From the NCBI RefSeq assembly GCF_014652835.1, contig NZ_BMZO01000003.1, positions 62,001 to 126,000 on the forward strand: a stretch of DNA of 64,000 nt, read 5' to 3'. The position numbers and the translations under genes are program-made. The notes under the pieces are model-generated. The model was not told where the DNA came from, did no database searches, and saw only the letters and a list, made by a program, of their open reading frames with translations. Each line of letters begins with the position of its first letter. Within the stretch, counting starts at the first letter, position 1. Source of the DNA: Limoniibacter endophyticus (GTDB lineage Bacteria > Pseudomonadota > Alphaproteobacteria > Rhizobiales > Rhizobiaceae). Below are positions 16,334 to 22,965 of this stretch, piece after piece.

Positions 16334-16722
16334 TTTTTAAAAGCCTCTTTGACCGCCTTTGAAATTGCCCGATCTATGCGACGACGGACGCGCTTCTTAG
16401 TGGTGTTGACAGACGGCCAGAAGAACGGTTGCGCGTTCATCTTCTCCGTGCCGTATTCTTGGAATAAAGCGTTGTCCTCACCCGCGGCGTTCTCGTCGAT
16501 GGCCTGCACGCGGATTGCCAGCGGCACACCAGTGTCCACCTTCTTGATGTTGGCCTTCAGGTCGGTTCCGGATGTGCTTGGATCATCCGGTGCGAGCAGG
16601 CGCATACGCGCGACCATTTCATCGGCGCCCTTTTCAATGGCGGGATCGATCTTGGCGCGCACCGCCTTCGGGATAGAATTCAGGGCATTGATCAGGCCCT
16701 GCAAATCACGGCTACGAGCCAT
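16330..16722 (-). CDS. HK97 gp10-like neck protein
   Basis: The 130-residue product M-A-R-S-R-D-L-Q-G-L-I-N-A-L-N-S-I-P-K-A-V-R-A-K-I with E-K-G-A-D-E-M-V-A-R-M-R-L-L-A-P near 35 and E-Y-G-T-E-K-M-N-A-Q-P-F-F-W-P near 85 matches the HK97-gp10 family, which sits at the head-tail junction. The frame is open to 16,986, but the ATG at 16,722 overlaps the upstream connector gene by 11 bases and gives the standard N-terminus. GGGGTG precedes it. Confidence 0.85.
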   Translation of the reverse strand: MARSRDLQGLINALNSIPKAVRAKIDPAIEKGADEMVARMRLLAPDDPSTSGTDLKANIKKVDTGVPLAIRVQAIDENAAGEDNALFQEYGTEKMNAQPFFWPSVNTTKKRVRRRIDRAISKAVKEAFKK

Positions 16723-17023
16723 CGCCAACACCCCAATAGTTCCGTCTATTTGAGACGATTTCCCATACGCCGTGCGGGGTTTCCATTCCCGATACGCCGA
16801 CAAGGCTGGATTCGCGGTTTTCGTACCAACCGGCAGCCAACATCTTGACGGCCCCGACAAGATCAGCAGGCGCACCGTCGGGAAATTTCTCCTCGATCTC
16901 AAATCCAAGCAGCGCGGAAAGATGCGCCTGCGCGGCGTCAATCTTCGACGAAATAAGGGCATCATCGACTGAATCCGTGATGCCAAGCTCGGCCTTCATT
17001 TCAGCCAGGTCGACAATTGCCAT
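16712..17023 (-). CDS. Head-tail connector (gp6-like) protein
   Basis: A 103-residue helical adaptor that attaches to the portal. M-A-I-V-D-L-A-E-M-K-A-E-L-G-I-T, then D-D-A-L-I-S-S-K-I-D-A-A-Q-A-H-L near 20 and A-V-K-M-L-A-A-G-W-Y-E-N-R-E near 60 are characteristic of the phage_connect_1/gp6-like family. It is first in the four-gene connector block after the Cys-rich protein, from which it is separated by about 105 bases. Confidence 0.87.
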   Translation of the reverse strand: MAIVDLAEMKAELGITDSVDDALISSKIDAAQAHLSALLGFEIEEKFPDGAPADLVGAVKMLAAGWYENRESSLVGVSGMETPHGVWEIVSNRRNYWGVGDGS

Positions 17024-17128
17024 ATAAAGATATCCTTATGTGGTTATGAAAATTCCAATTTAGGAGAAATGTGAACTGTGGGGCGCGGGTGGTCACGGAG
17101 ATAGGCTTAAAAGTTGACGACCAGCCCC

Positions 17129-17356
17129 CTACAAGCCTCTTTTCATCGACGCCGATGTGTAAGGATGCTTCCCACTCCGGAAAGGCCAGAGCGCGCATGA
17201 CACGCTCTCACAGCGCGCGACCTCGGAAGGCTGGCCACCTGAGCAATCAAGACACTTCTCACGAATGGCTTGCATCGGGCTCTGTGGCTCATGTCCAGCA
17301 TCAGCCGCAACGATATGCGTCGGCGGCCAAACGGCCGCGAGTTCCGTTCTGTTCAT
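17129..17356 (-). CDS. Small cysteine-rich phage protein
   Basis: A 75-residue protein with four cysteines in I-R-E-K-C-L-D-C-S-G-G and R-C-E-S-V-S-C-A-L-W-P-F, consistent with a zinc knuckle. The family recurs in phage head regions, with function unknown to me. The ATG at 17,356 overlaps the HNH stop as ATGA and has GGGGGAG six bases upstream; the longer frame would begin at a TTG inside that ribosome-binding site. The constant coupling to HNH suggests a shared role in packaging (inference). Confidence 0.7.
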   Translation of the reverse strand: MNRTELAAVWPPTHIVAADAGHEPQSPMQAIREKCLDCSGGQPSEVARCESVSCALWPFRSGKHPYTSASMKRGL

Positions 17357-17700
17357 TTCTTTCTCCCCCAATTGGCTGACTGATCGCGTGCCGTTCTCTG
17401 GCTATGGCAGGGATGGCACATGCTACGCAGATTGCTCGGATCAAGCCGTAGGTCGGGCCGGTCACGCACCGACTGGATATGGTCGACGTGACTGGCCTTC
17501 GCACCACACACCACGCAATTAGGATTGTGGTGCAGGAAGCGGAAGCGCAGCTTGCTCCAGTCCTTGTCGTATCCTCGTGCGGATGACGTGCCGCGTTGCT
17601 CATCATTCGCCTTCTGGCGTGCCGTGATGCGCGCCTGCTCGTGAATGCACTTCTGGCCTTTCGGCACCGAGCAGCCACATGAAGTTATGCGGTTGACCAT
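17353..17700 (-). CDS. HNH endonuclease (packaging-associated)
   Basis: A 115-residue HNH nuclease of the type encoded near terminases in HK97-like phages, where it supports cos cleavage and packaging. The metal-binding fold shows C-V-V-C near 63, S-H-V-D-H-I-Q-S-V near 70, D-P-S-N-L-R-S-M-C-H-P-C-H near 87, and R-T-A-R-D near the end. N-terminal C-G-C-S and C-I-H are additional cysteines. Its Shine-Dalgarno is buried in a 9-bp hairpin (17,704-17,727), so translation is probably controlled. It lies between the capsid and connector genes. Confidence 0.9.
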   Translation of the reverse strand: MVNRITSCGCSVPKGQKCIHEQARITARQKANDEQRGTSSARGYDKDWSKLRFRFLHHNPNCVVCGAKASHVDHIQSVRDRPDLRLDPSNLRSMCHPCHSQRTARDQSANWGRKK

Positions 17701-17703
17701 GCA

Positions 17704-17727
17704 GGTCTCCTTAAAAGAAAGGAGACC
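17704..17727 (-). promoter_or_regulatory. Hairpin sequestering the HNH ribosome-binding site
   Basis: A perfect 9-bp inverted repeat, GGTCTCCTT and AAGGAGACC with a six-base loop, ends three bases before the HNH ATG. The 3' arm contains the AAGGAG Shine-Dalgarno sequence, so the folded leader would block initiation. Confidence 0.7.
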
Positions 17728-17869
17728 GCAGCATCACGCGTGCGGCCTCCAGTGCCCTATGCCCTAACGCGGGCGGGCTGCTCTGCTATCCAGTGAAGGA
17801 GATCATCGGCGGGCACTGTATAGCTTGCGGCCTGAGCTATGCCGTCACAATCCCCCGCCTTATTCAGAA

Positions 17870-19018
17870 TTACTCGCCACCAGTGGCGTCAGCTTCGAAC
17901 GGGCCATAAACGAAGCTTTCCGTACGGTAGATCGCCAGCGCAAGGCGCTGTTCCGCGCGTATAGAGATTAGGTTCTTCTCGAAGTCATCCGCGTTCGAGT
18001 TCGACACTTCGACACGGGCCTGCCAGCGGTCGAAGATCTGCGCAGCACGGGCGAACGCACCAACAAGGAAGTTGCCTTCCGTCATCGCGGTCGTATCGAC
18101 CACAGGGATGCCCCAGAGATTTTGACCGTTATTGACAGTCGGGTTCGACCATATATACCCACCGGTGGTTTCTTTCAGGACTTCGATATCCGCCCAGTCG
18201 GTCGGATGCATCACGATGCCGTCGGCGCGATACTCAGCAAGGCGAACCTGCAAGATTGCGCGGCGGATTATGTCAGCCTTATTGTCGTCGGCAGCAACGA
18301 GCGTATTGTCGAACGGAGTGGCGTTCGGGATCAAACCATTAAGGTTCTGACCAGTGCCATTGCCGTTGAGAAGCTGCGCTTCCTCAACGTCCGCAAGGCC
18401 ATCGCGAGCGCGGGTATCGATGTAACTGGCAAGCTGCGCGCTGTCCTCAAGCACCTGCCGGCTGGCTTTGAAGAGGTGCGCGATAACGCGGACGTTTTCA
18501 GTTTCCTGATCGAACGTGATATCCGAATACGGCTTGGCAGCACCTTCCGCAACCGGAGCGGCGTTGTTAGTGAAGCCCGTTTCACGAACGTACTGGATCA
18601 CGCCAGACGTGGTGCTGCCCTGCGCCAGAAGTGCGCGGATAGTCAGCGGGCGAATTGCCGGGGCGATGATGCCTGGCACGTGGTGGCTTGGCACGAGAGA
18701 CGTGCTGCCATCGGTGCCGGTGCCCACGGTCGCACTGCCGGTAGTGATCGCCTTCAACTCAATGTCAGCGCCCCCCTTCTTGCCAGATACCGCCCATTCC
18801 TTGAATGCATCGGTTTCGACAAGCTGCTCGCCGGCAGACTTCGTTTCAGTGGCGTGTTCCGTGCCGTGGGCCAGTTTGGCTTCGAGCTTGTCCAGCCGAT
18901 CGACAAGCTTGTTGTCATTGTCGGCCTTTGCCTTCACCTCATTCGTGAGGTCAGCCAGCGCAGCCTTGACGTCGATTTCGTTTTCGCTCTTGGTTTCGAG
19001 TTTGAGAATAGCAGTCAT
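17870..19018 (-). CDS. HK97-type major capsid protein
   Basis: Builds the icosahedral head. The 382-residue protein has an N-terminal helical delta domain (about 1-70, coiled L-T-N-E-V-K-A-K-A-D-N-D-N-K-L), expected to be removed by the prohead protease, then the HK97 fold with L-V-P-S-H-H-V-P-G-I-I, the E-loop region and A-P-V-A-E-G-A-A-K-P-Y near 155, I-D-T-R-A-R-D-G-L near 195, and the C-terminal R-A-E-Q-R-L-A-L-A-I-Y. The start overlaps the protease stop (TAATG). A 170-base gap follows before HNH. Confidence 0.95.
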   Translation of the reverse strand: MTAILKLETKSENEIDVKAALADLTNEVKAKADNDNKLVDRLDKLEAKLAHGTEHATETKSAGEQLVETDAFKEWAVSGKKGGADIELKAITTGSATVGTGTDGSTSLVPSHHVPGIIAPAIRPLTIRALLAQGSTTSGVIQYVRETGFTNNAAPVAEGAAKPYSDITFDQETENVRVIAHLFKASRQVLEDSAQLASYIDTRARDGLADVEEAQLLNGNGTGQNLNGLIPNATPFDNTLVAADDNKADIIRRAILQVRLAEYRADGIVMHPTDWADIEVLKETTGGYIWSNPTVNNGQNLWGIPVVDTTAMTEGNFLVGAFARAAQIFDRWQARVEVSNSNADDFEKNLISIRAEQRLALAIYRTESFVYGPFEADATGGE

Positions 19019-19536
19019 TAGATTTCCTTAATTGCCTGAGTGGCCGCACGGATGGCGGCAATGGTTTCGTCGTTCGATTTGACGTTGGAGACGGTGGCGT
19101 CGGCATGCATCGGAAATGTCACGAGGCTGACTTCCTTCAATGCGACCTCTTCCAGAATGCGGGCCGATTTGGCACTGTCCTGTGAGGATCGCACCGTGCG
19201 ATATCCGATAGAAAGACCGTCGAGTGCACCGGCCTTCATCAGCGCATGAGCTTCACGGCCACGCGCTGTTTCGAGGATCAGGCGACCCTCGGCTTTCAGG
19301 CCGTGATCGTCCTCCTGAAACTTGGTCCAAACGCCGATCGGCTCGTCGCGGTCGTGTTGCCACAGCATTTTGACGCGAGCCGCTGGAACGGCGGCCAGAG
19401 AGGCGGAGAACGCACCTTTACGGATGATGTCGCCGCCCTGGTCTTTCGTGCCGAAAACAGCCGCATAGCCCGAGAAGGTACCATCTTCCTGCACTGACTT
19501 GACGTCGAGCTCCACCGCTGCGAGCGTGTTACTCAT
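19018..19536 (-). CDS. HK97 family prohead protease
   Basis: Serine protease (herpesvirus-assemblin fold) that trims the capsid delta domain during maturation. The 172-residue protein has F-S-G-Y-A-A-V-F-G near 20, K-M-L-W-Q-H-D near 55 with the catalytic His, L-D-G-L-S-I-G-Y near 102 with the catalytic Ser, and L-K-E-V-S-L-V-T-F-P-M near 128. It begins at the ATG at 19,536, overlapping the preceding gene by eight bases. It is directly coupled to the capsid gene. Confidence 0.94.
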   Translation of the reverse strand: MSNTLAAVELDVKSVQEDGTFSGYAAVFGTKDQGGDIIRKGAFSASLAAVPAARVKMLWQHDRDEPIGVWTKFQEDDHGLKAEGRLILETARGREAHALMKAGALDGLSIGYRTVRSSQDSAKSARILEEVALKEVSLVTFPMHADATVSNVKSNDETIAAIRAATQAIKEI

Positions 19537-19930
19537 CGTCTGCCTCCACGGATGCACCTGCACCGAAAATCAGCTCGGTCAGAATATCAACAGCGATCGG
19601 TGCGTAGTTGCCTGGCGCCTTAGAAACCGTAGCTACGACGTCCGGATGTGGCGAATAGATCAGGTGTGGGACCGGACTCCAAAGCGGATGCGAAAAAACG
19701 CCAATCTTCATACGCGACATAATTTTTTGGTGCTGGAGGACTTCCCTCGATGGCCCGTGCAGCGCGTATGAAATCACGAAGGCAACATCACCAGACGTCC
19801 ATTTGCCGGATGTAAACTTATTCAAAAGTTCGTATGTCGATCCGGTTGGCGTCAGCCGCTCGAACAAGGAGTGATCCTTGATCGCAAATGTCCTCACGGT
19901 GCCATCATATTCTCTTTCCAGTGAAACCAA
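19529..19930 (-). CDS. Possible tail-assembly-chaperone-like protein (GTA gp10/TAC_11-like)
   Basis: A 133-residue protein starting at TTG with an AGGG upstream. The central segment (V-R-T-F-A-I-K-D-H-S-L-F-E-R-L near 12, L-N-K-F-T-S-G-K-W-T-S-G-D-V near 36, then a hydrophobic F-V-I-S-Y-A-L) loosely resembles the 'tail tube protein, GTA-gp10' / TAC_11 family, which are small proteins read near the tape measure. The similarity is weak, and the position between portal and protease is not where such genes normally sit. An alternative is a head accessory protein. Length and coupling show it is a real gene. Confidence 0.5.
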   Translation of the reverse strand: MVSLEREYDGTVRTFAIKDHSLFERLTPTGSTYELLNKFTSGKWTSGDVAFVISYALHGPSREVLQHQKIMSRMKIGVFSHPLWSPVPHLIYSPHPDVVATVSKAPGNYAPIAVDILTELIFGAGASVEADDE

Positions 19931-19943
19931 AGACTTGGCCCTT

Positions 19944-21152
19944 TCAGTTGCGTTGGTCTTGCCGATTTTCAGGAGTCGGCGCTTTTTCCGGCACAGTTAT
20001 TGCCGGGTTCTCGTAGACGTCTCCGCCCTCACGCGGCGGGAGGTCGATCCACTGGCGGGCCTCATTGGCGTTGATAGCTTTTGCCTGCATGAAGCTTGAA
20101 ATCGCCGTCGCGCGAGCGGTCAGGTCGGCCCGGGTCAGATCGTCGCGGTCGAATAAAATCCGATGGTTGCGGCGCTCGTCGTCGGTGAGCAATGCCCGGC
20201 CATACGCGCCCTCGAGTTCGCGCAACCATGGCTCCAAACAATACGTCAAAAACTCGCGCCCCATCTGTTCCGCGTTGCCCCAAGTACCCCGTTCCAGATC
20301 GAAAATCATGGTCGGCGGTACGCGGAAAGCGCGGGCGATTTCCTCGTTTTGGAACCGGCGATTTTCGAGATATTGCGCATCGGTCGATGACAGGCCGAGC
20401 TGGGTGTAATCCGTCCCGTCCCAAAGCACTGGCGTCTTGCCGGCGTTCTGCGAACCGGAAAAAGCCGCAGCCCAGCCCTTCAGCATCGCTTCCACGCCCT
20501 TGTCACCGATCGGCTTTGTCGTCTTCAGCAGGCCGCCAGGGCGTGCGCCGTTCTGGAAGAGCCGCCTCCCATAAGCTTGCAGTCCTCGGGCAAAAGCGAT
20601 GGCATCGCGGGCATGACTGATCGGAGCGGTATTGAAGGCGTTGCGGATATGGATAACATCGCTGGATCGCAATGCCTTGCCGTTTTTCTTGTAGAGAGGC
20701 TTCCCGTCGCCTTCTGCTGAGAACTCAACCTGGATGATACCCGGCTTATATTTTCGAATGGCGATAGGCCGGTTGTCGATTGATCGCGTGACCAGCGCGA
20801 AGCCGCCCGGATCGGAGGTGAGTGCTTCGATCAGCAAACCGCGTGTTAGCTCAAAACCGCTTGTCCATTCGTTCGCCTCGTTGTTCAACAGGCGCACGGC
20901 TGGGTGGTTCGGCAGGTCTTTCCATATCCCGCCAACCCTGCGCTGCACGCGGACATCCAGGCTGGCCGCGGCTTCACTTATTAGTCGGATCGCGCTGGCA
21001 ACGGCAGGTACCTGCAATGCGGTATGTGCAGTGAGGCTGATGTCGTCCGGGCCGCCACCGAAATGGGTAACAAGCCACGTCTCGGGAGTGACAATGCCGC
21101 TTTCGGCCTTGGTTTCTTCGACGTGCGCTGATTTCGTACTAAACGGCCACAT
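19944..21152 (-). CDS. Phage portal protein (HK97 family)
   Basis: Dodecameric ring at the capsid vertex through which DNA is packaged. The 402-residue protein reads M-W-P-F-S-T, A-L-Q-V-P-A-V-A-S-A-I-R-L-I near 48, L-P-N-H-P-A-V-R-L-L near 82, N-G-A-R-P-G-G-L-L near 205 and F-R-V-P-P-T-M-I near 280, all typical. The start at 21,152 has a strong GGAGG six bases upstream and overlaps the MerR-like gene by 14 bases. It is second in the operon, which places the portal far upstream of the terminases. Confidence 0.94.
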   Translation of the reverse strand: MWPFSTKSAHVEETKAESGIVTPETWLVTHFGGGPDDISLTAHTALQVPAVASAIRLISEAAASLDVRVQRRVGGIWKDLPNHPAVRLLNNEANEWTSGFELTRGLLIEALTSDPGGFALVTRSIDNRPIAIRKYKPGIIQVEFSAEGDGKPLYKKNGKALRSSDVIHIRNAFNTAPISHARDAIAFARGLQAYGRRLFQNGARPGGLLKTTKPIGDKGVEAMLKGWAAAFSGSQNAGKTPVLWDGTDYTQLGLSSTDAQYLENRRFQNEEIARAFRVPPTMIFDLERGTWGNAEQMGREFLTYCLEPWLRELEGAYGRALLTDDERRNHRILFDRDDLTRADLTARATAISSFMQAKAINANEARQWIDLPPREGGDVYENPAITVPEKAPTPENRQDQRN

Positions 21153-21531
21153 CGGCAGCCTCCAACTTTTTAGAAAGATCGTGTGCAATCCAGCCGACGC
21201 GGATGGCGGCAAAATTGTTCTCGGGAAAATCGTCGGGGCCACCGATGAACGCGCCGTCATCGGTCGCGAACAGCGTGGCGTCATACCCTGGCGGATCATC
21301 CAAAAGCGGTGTGGCTATCTCTATCGCCGTCGCCGCGAGTATGCCGGGCGACAACAGCCTCCGGGCTACCTGAAGGATCGTGAGATCCTGAAGTGAAAAG
21401 AGCCGTTGGCCGGAAAGCTTGGCGCTTGGCGCTTTGTAGCGATGCAGCCAAACGTCCAGCGTTTCTAGCGGCATTCGACAAGCGGCAGCCGCCGCTTCGC
21501 GTCCGATGACGCGTCGGTTCCAATGCAGCAT
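21139..21531 (-). CDS. MerR-like helix-turn-helix protein at the head of the structural operon
   Basis: 130 residues. The N-terminal part (V-I-G-R-E-A-A-A-A-A-C-R-M-P-L-E-T-L-D-V-W near 6, then L-F-S-L-Q-D-L-T-I-L-Q-V-A near 42) resembles the DNA-binding domain of MerR-type proteins, where a recognition helix is followed by a D-x-x-x-L-x-x-A helix. The C-terminal half is hydrophobic and acidic without metal-binding cysteines. The ATG at 21,531 was chosen for its AAAGGG; an ATG at 21,546 lacks one. It could be an operon autoregulator or a divergent small-terminase-like protein; I favour a regulator. Confidence 0.5.
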   Translation of the reverse strand: MLHWNRRVIGREAAAAACRMPLETLDVWLHRYKAPSAKLSGQRLFSLQDLTILQVARRLLSPGILAATAIEIATPLLDDPPGYDATLFATDDGAFIGGPDDFPENNFAAIRVGWIAHDLSKKLEAADVAV

Positions 21532-21573
21532 TCGCCGCCCTTTCATTTGAAAGTTAATAGGGACAAATAGAAA

Positions 21574-21615
21574 CCTGCCTGCCGGCACGCGAGGAGGAGA
21601 CGACCGGCAGGCAGG
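21574..21615 (-). promoter_or_regulatory. 12-bp perfect hairpin in the leader of the structural operon
   Basis: CCTGCCTGCCGG and CCGGCAGGCAGG enclose an 18-base loop. On the minus strand a weak U-tract (TTTCTATTT) follows. It lies 43 bases upstream of the first structural gene, so it could be an attenuator or terminator that late transcription must pass. The rest of 21,616-21,777 is noncoding and includes a smaller CAGTCG/CGACTG hairpin. Confidence 0.55.
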
Positions 21616-21766
21616 TGAGCGCGTTGCCGCGCTGCTTATGCGGATAGTGCCCCAGTCGTGGGCGCGACTGAGGCAGGCGGGGAACTAGCAAAGGCCCGCC
21701 ACGGCCATAGGCCGATAGTGAAACTGAAATGAACCTATGTTACACTATACCCGTTCCGCGTTCGAA

Positions 21767-21782
21767 AATAGGGTACCCTATT
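21767..21782. repeat. Perfect 16-base palindrome at the end of the putative late regulator gene
   Basis: AATAGGGTACCCTATT spans the stop codon of the 250-residue gene. On the minus strand it is followed by TTCG, too short a U-run for a confident terminator. It may be a weak terminator or an operator for the downstream leader. Confidence 0.4.
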
Positions 21783-22530
21783 CAGCGATCCGTTTCCGTG
21801 CTTGCCAGAACCGATCCACGATTTCGAATCCGGTCATCATCAGTGCCCGAGCCGCCCCCTTCGCGCCCTTCGTTCCGAATCCAAGAGAAAGGCCGGTCTC
21901 CTCCAGCGTTTTGCCTTCGACTACCAAGGATTCGAACGCGTCGATTATCTGGCTGGTTACTGCCAGTTTTGCGCGGATCATTCCCAACTCTACTTTGGCA
22001 TCGATAGCGGCAATCAATGGTGCGTCGCCATTCCATTTTTTAGCAATAGGCGCGGCCCGCTTTTTTGTTTCGTCGTTGGTTCGCACTCGCTGTTTGGCCG
22101 GTGTGTCGATTTGTGCCTTTTTGCCCCTTAGCCGCTTGACGCCCTTTGACCTACCTTCGCCATCCTGATTGTGAACCACGTAGAGATTGTCCGCTGCCGT
22201 ACCGATCAATTGCACCGGCTGGTGGGCTGTATCCCAGAGCGCGCGAAATCGCTCCGCCAGTTGCATGCAATGAGCGTTGCCCTCAGTGCGCAGAAGCTTG
22301 GCGAGAGGCCATTCCTGGTTATCGTTTGCATGCTGGCCGCTGAACTTATTGGACGTGATTCGGGCAGCCTGGGCCGATAATCTCCATTCGATGGTCGGAC
22401 CTTCCTCCGGCAAACGGATTGCGACACCGGCAAGTTGCGTGCGGCGCGGTGGTGTCCACTCGGCCATGTGATCAAGAAATTCGTGCGGGCTGTCCGACCA
22501 ATCGAACACCGCGCGCTCTTTTGCTTCCAT
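21778..22530 (-). CDS. Element protein of unknown function, possible late regulator
   Basis: 250 residues. The N-terminal half is not recognised (W-T-P-P-R-R-T-Q-L-A-G-V-A, L-L-R-T-E-G-N-A-H near 80). The middle is basic (K-G-V-K-R-L-R-G-K-K). The C-terminal part (A-I-D-A-K-V-E-L-G-M-I near 175, then L-E-E-T-G-L-S-L-G-F-G and A-L-M-M-T-G-F-E-I-V-D-R-F-W) looks like a helical DNA-binding tail and faintly like DUF6456. Its position immediately upstream of the structural operon, where phages keep late activators, suggests that role, but no family proves it. The second Met (22,530) has AGGAG six bases upstream and is the likely start. Confidence 0.45.
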   Translation of the reverse strand: MEAKERAVFDWSDSPHEFLDHMAEWTPPRRTQLAGVAIRLPEEGPTIEWRLSAQAARITSNKFSGQHANDNQEWPLAKLLRTEGNAHCMQLAERFRALWDTAHQPVQLIGTAADNLYVVHNQDGEGRSKGVKRLRGKKAQIDTPAKQRVRTNDETKKRAAPIAKKWNGDAPLIAAIDAKVELGMIRAKLAVTSQIIDAFESLVVEGKTLEETGLSLGFGTKGAKGAARALMMTGFEIVDRFWQARKRIAE

Positions 22531-22742
22531 TTTCATCTCCTCTGAAGCGAAATGCTTCTGCCCTTAGAAGACCAAGGCAGAAGCAAAAAGTGCTACAAAG
22601 TTTTTGAAATTATTTTCAGGGCTGAAACGGCCGTCAAACGGGGTGAGGGCAGCCATACCCCGTTGACACGAAAAAGTGACGGTAGCGGCAGTTCTTCAAT
22701 TACTCAAACCGAAGCAGCCCGCGCGGAAAAATCGGCAAATCC

Positions 22743-22758
22743 GCCGTCACGTGACGGC
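22743..22758. promoter_or_regulatory. Perfect 16-base palindrome, candidate operator
   Basis: GCCGTCACGTGACGGC, with a further half-site GTGACGG at 22,676-22,682. It lies in the control gap upstream of the putative late regulator. The regulator that might bind it is not known. Confidence 0.45.
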
Positions 22759-22957
22759 AACGCATCCGTGCTCGCGCTATTCGGCGAGCCGGAGAGCTGT
22801 TGAAGCAGATTGAGCCACAAAAGGGAGCAAACCAGAACATTAGGGAGGGCGACCAACCTAAAGTTTTTACGAGGACGGAGGCCGCCCAGGCAGCCGGAAT
22901 GTCAACACACCAAGCCAAGCAAGCCATCCGCGTTGCATCCGTATTTTTACAGTTCGG
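22755..22957 (+). pseudogene. Fragment of a phage regulatory (ParB-associated type) protein
   Basis: Plus strand, opposite to its surroundings. The frame opens right after a TGA at 22,752 and reads I-R-A-R-A-I-R-R-A-G-E-L-L-K-Q-I-E, then N-I-R-E-G-D-Q-P-K-V, T-R-T-E-A-A-Q-A-A-G-M-S and Q-A-I-R-V-A-S-V. This is the middle of a well-known phage and plasmid protein type (R-A-G-E-L-L-K-E-M-E ... G-M-S-K-R-Q). After V-A-S-V, where the family continues with P-x-x-x-F-E, it changes to unrelated residues at the end of the convergent replication gene. Both ends are missing, so it is a remnant. The rest of 22,531-22,965 holds no other gene. Confidence 0.5.
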
Positions 22958-22965
22958 CGGTCCCA

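Noticed and set aside
17728-17869. Small minus-strand frame between capsid and HNH
   Set aside because: About 35-40 open codons but no start codon or ribosome-binding site; left as a noncoding gap.
18122-19021. 299-codon plus-strand frame
   Set aside because: Shadow of the capsid gene on the opposite strand.
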